64,000 bases of DNA. It comes from Streptomyces sp. PCS3-D2. Lineage in GTDB: Bacteria > Actinomycetota > Actinomycetes > Streptomycetales > Streptomycetaceae. Each line of letters opens with the position of its first letter. The first letter of the stretch is position 1. Position numbers and translations under genes: made by a program. The notes beneath the pieces are model-generated. The model ran no database searches. It saw only the letters and a list, made by a program, of their open reading frames with translations, and was not told where the DNA came from. The DNA lies in assembly GCF_000612545.2 (NCBI RefSeq), contig NZ_CP097800.1:496001-560000 (forward strand). Reading direction: 5' to 3'. Shown piece after piece: positions 58,534-64,000 of the stretch.

Positions 58534-59571
58534 TCAGGCCGTCAGGTGCTTCGCGCGGGCGGTGAGGCGTTCCCAGTTGCGGTGGCCGATGTCGGCCTTC
58601 TGCTCATCGGTGAACGGCGAGGTCTCCAGGAAGGAGCGGGCTTGGCCGTTGCTGGTGTCGACGTAGGGGAAGCCGCCGGGGCGGAAACCGTAGGTGAAGG
58701 GGTAGTCGGTGGAGTACAGCATCCGGTCGGTTCCCATCACTTCGGCGGTCCAGCGCAGGTAGCGGGGGCTGTTGGTGCCACTGCCGGCGACCCAGAAGTT
58801 CTGCTTGAAGTAGTCCGTCAGGGGCTGCCGCAGACCGCCTGCCTCACCGAAGAAGCCGGTGTGGTCGAGGTAGAACATCACCACTTCGCCCCAGTGTCCG
58901 GCGATCACCTGCAGGTCGGGGAACCGGTCGAAGACACCCGAGAAGATCATGCGCAGGTACTGGATGCCGAGGTCGTAGTACCAGCCGAGTCCGGCGCCGG
59001 CCAGCACGGGGCCCATGGGCTCGGGAAGGTGGGAGTAGTAGGCGTCGATGACGGGCTGGACCGGCGTCTGCGGATGGAAGTGCAGCGGCACGGCGAGCCG
59101 CTCGGCCATCGCGTACAGCTCGTCGTTGTCCGGGTGGTCGGCCGGCTTGTCCCCGGTGCGTCCGTACAGCATGGCCCCGGGAAAGCCCAGCTCGACCACC
59201 GCGCGCTCCAGCTCGGCCGCGGCCGCGGCCGGCGACTGAGTGGGAATCGCGGCGAACGCCTGGAAGCGATCGGGCCTGGAGGCAACGATCTCGGCAAGCT
59301 GGTCATTGGCCTCGCGCGCCACCATCACGGCGTCGGCCTCGGGCAGGTCCTGCACACCCGGAGATGACAGGGACAGCACGGCGACGTCGATGCCCTGGTC
59401 GTCCATGTGGGCCAGCCGCTGCTCTCCGACCTCGTGCAGGTTCTTCGCTATCGGGCTGTCCCCGAACCCGCGCGAGAAGACCTGGGGCGATCCGACCCGC
59501 CGATACGCCTCGTAGACGGCCGGTACGACGACGGTTTCTTCCACCCCGATGATCCGCAGACGGTCGGACAT
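58534..59571 (-). CDS. Amidohydrolase_2-family decarboxylase-like enzyme
   Basis: 345 residues of the TIM-barrel amidohydrolase 2 (ACMSD/gamma-resorcylate decarboxylase-like) family. The first strand has IIGVEETVVVP (Glu instead of HxH, as in resorcylate decarboxylases), then LAVPLHFHPQTPVQPVIDAY with the metal His, LQVIAGHWGEVVMFYLD with the second His, and MLYSTDYPFTY with the catalytic Asp. These enzymes decarboxylate aromatic acids non-oxidatively; the substrate is unassigned. GAGGAG decides ATG 59571. It is divergent from a TetR gene, and a dyad between them is the likely operator. Confidence 0.88.
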   Translation of the reverse strand: MSDRLRIIGVEETVVVPAVYEAYRRVGSPQVFSRGFGDSPIAKNLHEVGEQRLAHMDDQGIDVAVLSLSSPGVQDLPEADAVMVAREANDQLAEIVASRPDRFQAFAAIPTQSPAAAAAELERAVVELGFPGAMLYGRTGDKPADHPDNDELYAMAERLAVPLHFHPQTPVQPVIDAYYSHLPEPMGPVLAGAGLGWYYDLGIQYLRMIFSGVFDRFPDLQVIAGHWGEVVMFYLDHTGFFGEAGGLRQPLTDYFKQNFWVAGSGTNSPRYLRWTAEVMGTDRMLYSTDYPFTYGFRPGGFPYVDTSNGQARSFLETSPFTDEQKADIGHRNWERLTARAKHLTA

Positions 59572-59617
59572 GACGGTTCTCCTCGCGCTGATGTTTCCAC
59601 TGAAACCCATAAAGTGA

Positions 59618-59637
59618 CATCGACGATGCTATCGATG
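59618..59637. promoter_or_regulatory. Inverted repeat, probable TetR operator
   Basis: CATCGA (59618-59623) and TCGATG (59632-59637) are perfectly complementary around 8 bases, and flanking bases extend the dyad imperfectly. It lies between the divergent decarboxylase-like and TetR genes. Confidence 0.55.
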
Positions 59638-59696
59638 ACACCACGATACGGAGAACGTTGTTACCCATGCCGCTGCGAGGAGGCTATCGTTGGTCC

Positions 59697-60425
59697 ATGC
59701 CTGTTGAACCGACCCTCACTCGGCGCGCCGCGGAGCCCGGTACCGCCGCACGGGAGCAGACGCGCCGCCGGATCGTCGAGGCCGCGACCGGCCTGCTGGA
59801 GAGCGGAGGTCGCGACGCGGTCACCACCCGGGCGGTCGCCGACGCGGCCGGACTGCAGCCGCCGGCCCTGTACCGGCTGTTCGGCGACAAGAAGGGGCTG
59901 CTGGACGCGGTGGCCGAGCACGGCTTCACCCGGTTCCTCGCAGCCAAGCAACAGATCGAACCCACACCGCAGGACCCGGTCAAGGAGCTGCGCGACGGCT
60001 GGGACACCGTGGTCGAGTTCGGAGTGACCAACCCCGCGCTGTACGCCCTGATGTACGGCGAACCCGCGCGGTCCACGACCATGTTCCGGATCGGCCTCGA
60101 ACACCTCATGGACCGCATTCGCCGCATCGCCGGTGCGGGGCTTCTGCGCCTGGAAGAGGGGCTCGCGGCCCAGATCGTCCACGCCACCGCCAGCGGCGCC
60201 ATCCTGACCTGGCTGTCCCTCCCCGAGCCCGAGCGCGACCCCGCACTCCTTGCCGCCCTGCGCGAATCCATGATCGCCACCATCACCACTCAGGAACCGG
60301 CTGTGGAGGAACCGGGGCCGGGCGGCGCCGCCCGCGCCCTGCACGCAGCGCTGCCCGGCCAGAAGGCCCTCAGCCAGGCCGAACAGCACCTTCTGGCGGA
60401 ATGGCTCCAGCGACTGTCCGTATGA
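59697..60425 (+). CDS. TetR-family transcriptional regulator
   Basis: 242 residues from ATG 59697. The HTH is TRRRIVEAATGLLESGGRDA, VTTRAVADAAGLQPPALYRL with the recognition tail YRLFGDKKGLLDAVAEHGF. The ligand domain includes LYALMYGEPARSTTMF. It diverges from the amidohydrolase gene and probably represses it through the dyad at 59618-59637. Its stop codon overlaps an ATG that opens a 23-codon frame. GAGGAGG lies 14 nt before the chosen start; longer frames lack support. Confidence 0.9.
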   Translation: MPVEPTLTRRAAEPGTAAREQTRRRIVEAATGLLESGGRDAVTTRAVADAAGLQPPALYRLFGDKKGLLDAVAEHGFTRFLAAKQQIEPTPQDPVKELRDGWDTVVEFGVTNPALYALMYGEPARSTTMFRIGLEHLMDRIRRIAGAGLLRLEEGLAAQIVHATASGAILTWLSLPEPERDPALLAALRESMIATITTQEPAVEEPGPGGAARALHAALPGQKALSQAEQHLLAEWLQRLSV

Positions 60426-60493
60426 CCGGCCCCGCGCACGGCGTCAAATCCGCGATCATCGACGTGGTGGCCACCGCTGCCGCCCACGGCTGA
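60422..60493 (+). pseudogene. 23-codon frame coupled to TetR, probable 5' remnant of a lost gene
   Basis: ATG 60422 overlaps the TetR stop as ATGA and encodes MTGPAHGVKSAIIDVVATAA ending AHG before TGA. The coupling is typical of a real downstream gene, but the frame ends after 23 codons and nothing in 60494-60802 continues it. That stretch contains no other gene that I recognise. It may be the stump of a deleted operon partner. Confidence 0.3.
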
Positions 60494-60802
60494 TTCCGCA
60501 GCCCCGGTCCAGACGCCGGAGGCGCGCGCTCGGCCGAGCAGAATCAGGTCGCGGTGCACCATCGGGTCGAGCCGAGCGGTGCCGTCTCCCGGTTCTCGTG
60601 CCCCGGCCTGGAGCGGGCGGCCGCGTCGATGCACTTCGCCGTCCGGAGCGCTTCAGTGCCTGCACACCGGGCTCCGACGTACGGCTTCCACTCTTTGCAG
60701 ATCGTTTCTCGTCGGGTGGAGATCGTTCCGCGCGATCGGCGGCCGTTCGGCGGCGGACGCGTCCCGGTGCGGGCGGCGGACGCCGCCCGCACCGGTGCCG
60801 GC

Positions 60803-61345
60803 TCACGCGGAATGGGACAGGATCTGGGTCAGGACCCACACGGCCCACGCCAGGGGGATCAGGGCCAGATAGGCGAGCGGCCGCCGCAGGACGGGCGGAC
60901 CCGTGTCGAGGTGGGTGCGGCCCGGGGCGGGCTCGGACGGTGCGAGCCCGCGGTACTTGAGGTACGCGACCAGGTTCCACACCAGGGTGAGGGGGTTGAC
61001 GATGACCAGGGAGAGCGGCCCCCACCAGCCGAGGATGAGGGTCCGGTAGGTCATCTGCCGGACGACGGCCAGGCCGCAGTCCCGGCAGAACGGCCCGTCC
61101 AGGTGCTCGAACTTCATCATGATGAGGATGCCGGTGTGGGCTCTGACCTTGAAGTCGACGGCGGTCCGGCCGCCGCACGCGCGGCAGACCGCGGGCGGGG
61201 CCTGACCTGCTGGAACCGGGGGTCCGTAACCGGGGGCCGCGGCGGCGGGGTTGCCCCAGGGCTGCGGGTGGCCCTGGCCGCCGGAAGCCGCGTACGGGGT
61301 GCCGGTCGCGGGGCCGTGGCCGGCCGGGTGGTGCGGTGTTGCCAT
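60803..61345 (-). CDS. Membrane protein with cytosolic zinc-ribbon
   Basis: 180 residues from ATG 61345. A Pro/Gly-rich disordered N-terminus (PHHPAGHGPATGTPYAASGG) leads to two CxxC knuckles, CRACGG and CRDCGL, about 35 residues apart, a likely zinc-ribbon. Three transmembrane helices follow (TLILGWWGPLSLVIVNPLTL, the adjoining NLVAYL segment and AYLALIPLAWAVWVLTQIL). Similar proteins are common in Streptomyces but have no assigned role. Confidence 0.8.
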   Translation of the reverse strand: MATPHHPAGHGPATGTPYAASGGQGHPQPWGNPAAAAPGYGPPVPAGQAPPAVCRACGGRTAVDFKVRAHTGILIMMKFEHLDGPFCRDCGLAVVRQMTYRTLILGWWGPLSLVIVNPLTLVWNLVAYLKYRGLAPSEPAPGRTHLDTGPPVLRRPLAYLALIPLAWAVWVLTQILSHSA

Positions 61346-61434
61346 GGTGGAACGATTCTCCAAGTCTGCTCGTGGTACGTGGCCTGGGACGAGCCGACCG
61401 CGGAACTCGGTTCCACCCGACGGGCCGTGACGGT

Positions 61435-62706
61435 TCACGAGGGGCCGAGCCGGCACAGCGCGGCGGCGGTCAGCGCGCGGACTGCGGCCGGCAGGGCGGT
61501 CCGGGCGTCCGGGGCGAAGTCCGGCGCGTGGTTGGCGGGGAGGGCCGCCATCTTCTCCGCCGCGGTCGAGCCCGCTGCGCGGGACCAGGCGGCCGGGCCG
61601 GCCGTGCCCAGCATCCAGTAGCCGAGCCGGATGCCCCGCTCGCCGTGCACCTCCGCCCCGGCATCGCCGAAGAGGGCGAAGTCCTCCGTGGCGAGCGAGG
61701 GCGGCCACATCGCCACCCGCTCCGCCCCGAACTCGGCGGCGTGCGCCTCCCGTACGGCCGCCGTCAGCGCCGGATCCGGGTGGGTGACGGGGGAGGTGGA
61801 GATCCGGACGATCTCCGGATCCCGCGGGCAGGCCGCTGCGGCGCACTCGGCGCGCACGATCCGCTCCACGGCCGCGGCGGCCCGGGCCAGCGAGGCCTCG
61901 CTCACCGCCCGCACCGTGACGGCCAGTTCCGCGCGGTCCGGGATGACGTTGGCCCGCTCCCCCGCCCGGAAGGAGCCCACGGTCACCGCCACCTGGTCGG
62001 CCGGAGCGGCCTCCCGTGCCACCACCGCCTGGAGCCGGGTCACCACGTGCGCCGCCGCCACCACCGGGTCCACGGCGAGGTGCGGAGCCCCGGCGTGCCC
62101 GCCGCGGCCGTGCACCACCACCCGGAGCGTGACACTGCCCGCCGTCATGGGCCCGTATCCGTGGGCGACCATGCCGGCCGGCAGCGGCGCCGCGTGCTGG
62201 GCCAGGACGTCGTCGGGCCGGCCGCACCGCCGGTAGAGGCCGTCGGCCAGCATCGCCCGGGCCCCCTCCAGCGTCTCCTCGGCCGGCTGCCCGGCCACGA
62301 CGAGGGTGCCGCGCCAGGCCCGGGGAGTCCGGGCGAGCAGCAGCGCCGTGCCCGCGGCCGCCGCGAGGTGCAGGTCGTGCCCGCAGGCGTGCGCCGCCTC
62401 CCCGCGGGCCGCGTACGGCAGTCCGGTCGTCTCCCGGACCGGCAGGGCGTCGAGTTCGGCCCGCAGCAGGACCGTGGGACCGTCCCCGTTGCGCAGCACG
62501 CCGGCCACACCGTGCCCGCCGATGCCGCGCGTGGTCGTGTACCCGGCGGACTCCAGCCTGCCGGCGAAGCGGTCCGCCGTGCGCCGCTCCTCCCCCGACA
62601 GCTCCGGATCGTGGTGCAGTTCCAGGTACCAGGCCGTCAGGTCGCGCAGGTGCGCCCCGAGTCGGCTGAGCGGTGCGGCGGGCGATTCGGGTGCGTGGCC
62701 GGTCAT
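61435..62706 (-). CDS. M20-family amidohydrolase/peptidase
   Basis: 423 residues of the M20D type (hippurate/indole-acetyl amino acid hydrolase-like). ELHHDPELSGEERRTADRFA, HACGHDLHLAAAAGTALLLA (metal-binding His and Asp), VAGQPAEETLEGARAMLADG (catalytic Glu), the dimerisation-domain segment GRGGHAGAPHLAVDPVVAAA and the final metal-site ATEDFALFG are all in order. It removes N-acyl groups from amino acids or small peptides. It starts at ATG 62706 and diverges from the RiPP precursor gene across a dyad, so co-regulation and a processing role are possible but unproven. Confidence 0.88.
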   Translation of the reverse strand: MTGHAPESPAAPLSRLGAHLRDLTAWYLELHHDPELSGEERRTADRFAGRLESAGYTTTRGIGGHGVAGVLRNGDGPTVLLRAELDALPVRETTGLPYAARGEAAHACGHDLHLAAAAGTALLLARTPRAWRGTLVVAGQPAEETLEGARAMLADGLYRRCGRPDDVLAQHAAPLPAGMVAHGYGPMTAGSVTLRVVVHGRGGHAGAPHLAVDPVVAAAHVVTRLQAVVAREAAPADQVAVTVGSFRAGERANVIPDRAELAVTVRAVSEASLARAAAAVERIVRAECAAAACPRDPEIVRISTSPVTHPDPALTAAVREAHAAEFGAERVAMWPPSLATEDFALFGDAGAEVHGERGIRLGYWMLGTAGPAAWSRAAGSTAAEKMAALPANHAPDFAPDARTALPAAVRALTAAALCRLGPS

Positions 62707-62748
62707 GGAGCCATGATCGGACGGCGGGCCGGAGGCGGCTCCGGCAGG

Positions 62749-62782
62749 GCGCTGACACCTCGTGACAGCGGAGTGTCAGCGC
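62749..62782. promoter_or_regulatory. Perfect 10-bp-arm inverted repeat upstream of the RiPP precursor
   Basis: GCGCTGACAC (62749-62758) and GTGTCAGCGC (62773-62782) are perfectly complementary across a 14-base spacer, and the spacer itself contains a further TGACAG. The element lies between the divergent M20 and precursor genes, 92 bp before the precursor start. Candidate operator for both. Confidence 0.65.
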
Positions 62783-62874
62783 TGCGACGGGTCCGGTGAC
62801 GGCGGTACCCGCTGTGATGGGAGCAGACCCGGCACGGCGCGACCCGCGCCGTCCGCCCACCCGAAGGAGCCACC

Positions 62875-63048
62875 ATGCAGAAGTCGCCCCTCGCCTCGCT
62901 CGCGGACGAGATCCTGGAGCTGGAGTCCGAGACGTTCGAGATCTCCGACTACTCGGACGCCAGCGAGGTCGTGCTCGCCGGTTCCACGAGCTGCAGCTCC
63001 ACCTCGACCTGCTCGTCGACCACCAGCACCACCTCCTGCTCCGCCTGA
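62875..63048 (+). CDS. RiPP precursor peptide with all-Ser/Thr/Cys core
   Basis: 57 residues, preceded by GAAGGAG 6 nt before ATG 62875. The acidic leader (MQKSPLASLADEILELESET, then FEISDYSDASEVVLAG to residue 36) has the amphipathic LELE and FEI elements bound by RiPP recognition domains. Residues 37-56 are exclusively Ser, Thr or Cys, with Cys at 40, 46 and 55, followed by a terminal Ala. Such a core is an ideal substrate for azoline formation and dehydration. A YcaO cyclodehydratase gene lies 76 bp beyond, convergent. It resembles thiazolylpeptide-type and linear azole peptide precursors, but I cannot match it to a named product. Leader cleavage is most likely near Ala35-Gly36. Confidence 0.9.
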   Translation: MQKSPLASLADEILELESETFEISDYSDASEVVLAGSTSCSSTSTCSSTTSTTSCSA

Positions 63049-63069
63049 CCCGTCGGGCCGCGGACGCGG

Positions 63070-63109
63070 CGATGCCCCGGCCCCCGCATCTGCGGGGGCC
63101 GGGGCATCG
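63070..63109. terminator. Long perfect hairpin between precursor and YcaO gene
   Basis: Arms 63070-63088 and 63091-63109 pair perfectly over 19 bp (core GATGCCCCGGCCCCCGCA and its complement) around a 2-base loop. It lies 21 bp after the precursor stop and 15 bp before the YcaO stop codon, so it can end both transcripts. Confidence 0.85.
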
Positions 63110-63124
63110 GCCGTTGCGGGCCTC

Positions 63125-64000
63125 CTACGGGAAGGGGTGCGGGATCCTGCGGACGTCGGCGTCCGCGAGGTCGGCCGTGCGCATCCCCGCCCGCCGGGGC
63201 GCGGTGCGCAGCCGTGGCAGGTGGGGGGCGCGCTGCCGGGCCCAGCCGAAGTCGATCGGCAGCAGCCCGGGCACCACGGCGCAGACCGTGTGCAGGCCGA
63301 TCCGCCGCTGCTCCGGGGTGGTCTGGTCGACGGTGACGACGTCGTGTCCGGCGCGTACCAGCTCGTCCACGACGCACCGCAGATCGTCGCGGAGGTCTCC
63401 GGTGCGGGGCCGTCCGTACTCCGTCCAGGACCGGTAGAGCTCGTCCATCGTGCGTACGGCGAGCGGTTCCCGGTAGGGGCGGACGTGCTCCGCCATCGCG
63501 GGCAGCCCGTACAGCTGGGCGTGGTCCTTCAGGTGCAGCACCTTGTCGAAGTCGGCGGCCATCTCCTCCAGTTCGCCGCGCCGCTCCTCGACCTGGCGGG
63601 GCAGGTGCGGGATGTAGGTGAGCACCTCCGACAGGGCGGCCTCCACCGCCGCCGCCGGGTCGAGCGCGGCGCCCGCGCCGAAGGAGTACAGCCCGGGGCC
63701 GCCGTCGCGGCGCACCGCGAGCCCGGTGACGACCGGGACGGCCAGGTCGACGCGGTTGTCGAAGGCGTGCACGTCGTAACCCTGGAGCGCGGCCCGGTCG
63801 GCCATCGCGCGCACGGCGGTCCCCGGCACGCTCGCCAGGTCGATCTCGGTCAGCCGCAGTCCGCCGTACCAGGCGAGCAGGAACGCGTCCCGCTCCACGA
63901 GTTCGAGCAGGGCGCCGAGCAGCGCCTCTTCCTCGCAGCTGCCGATGGCACAGCCGTTGGAGCACTCGAAGACGAAGTTGTCGGCGGCGACGCCGGCGCT
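63125..64000 (-). CDS. YcaO-domain azoline-forming cyclodehydratase, C-terminal part (runs off right edge)
   Basis: The visible 291 codons start at the window edge with SAGVAADNFVFECSNGCAIG and continue SCEEEALLGALLELVERDAF, LLAWYGGLRL. ECSNG-A-G, EA--AL-E--ERDA and the GAGAALDPAAAVEAALSEVL block are YcaO ATP-binding signatures. The C-terminus ends IPHPFP, a PxPxP motif required in azoline-forming YcaO enzymes. It should convert Cys, Ser or Thr of the neighbouring precursor to thiazolines and oxazolines using ATP. Its N-terminus and any partner (E1-like/RRE protein, dehydrogenase, dehydratase) lie beyond the window. Confidence 0.92.
   Translation of the reverse strand, partial: SAGVAADNFVFECSNGCAIGSCEEEALLGALLELVERDAFLLAWYGGLRLTEIDLASVPGTAVRAMADRAALQGYDVHAFDNRVDLAVPVVTGLAVRRDGGPGLYSFGAGAALDPAAAVEAALSEVLTYIPHLPRQVEERRGELEEMAADFDKVLHLKDHAQLYGLPAMAEHVRPYREPLAVRTMDELYRSWTEYGRPRTGDLRDDLRCVVDELVRAGHDVVTVDQTTPEQRRIGLHTVCAVVPGLLPIDFGWARQRAPHLPRLRTAPRRAGMRTADLADADVRRIPHPFP

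Overview
The window is high-GC actinobacterial DNA and almost certainly comes from a Streptomyces chromosome. It carries an SsgA-like sporulation protein, a SigB/SigF-type sigma factor, DUF5709, DUF6131 and DUF6296 proteins, GTG and TTG starts, apparently leaderless genes, and a complete coelichelin-type siderophore locus.

Left part (1-7100): the window opens inside a family 2B encapsulin shell gene, followed by an RNA 2',3'-cyclic phosphodiesterase. Next comes a graveyard of mobile and decayed genes: an IS21 left end, a 5'-truncated acetyltransferase, an intact IS256-type transposase, a tyrosine-recombinase scrap and a frameshifted NF041680-type transposase. Three small uncharacterised genes lie among them.

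Middle-left (7100-27300): ordinary accessory and housekeeping genes. They include a TetR/darcynin/SDR module with a clear shared operator, a FUSC protein, a SixA-type phosphatase, a STAS protein, an MpaB-like oxygenase, a PEP mutase/isocitrate lyase superfamily enzyme, a methyltransferase, an EF-hand protein, a class II glutamine amidotransferase, an MscS channel, the sigma factor and the SsgA-like protein. Relics of a response regulator and an ArsR regulator lie between them.

Centre (27353-50294): a complete coelichelin locus with the gene order cchK, cchJ, cchI, cchH, cchG, cchF, cchE, cchD, cchC, cchB, cchA. CchB hydroxylates ornithine and CchA formylates it. The trimodular NRPS CchH (A-T-E-C-A-T-E-C-A-T, no thioesterase) assembles the peptide with MbtH-like CchK. 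CchG and CchI form an ABC exporter. CchF binds the ferric siderophore, CchC/D/E import it, and the esterase CchJ acts on it. Four iron-box (DmdR/IdeR-type) sites punctuate the locus. The specificity residues of all three A domains can be read and match those reported for coelichelin.

Right part (50500-64000): 3-hydroxybutyryl-CoA dehydrogenase and isocitrate lyase, divergent from a ScfR/RamB-type acetate regulator. A tightly coupled copper operon follows (Met/His-tailed membrane protein, P1B ATPase, PCu(A)C-like protein), then a TIM-barrel amidohydrolase with its TetR regulator, and an M20 amidohydrolase. The window ends in what I judge the most novel part: a 57-residue RiPP precursor whose C-terminal 20 residues before the last Ala are all Ser, Thr or Cys, convergent with a YcaO azoline-forming cyclodehydratase that runs off the right edge.
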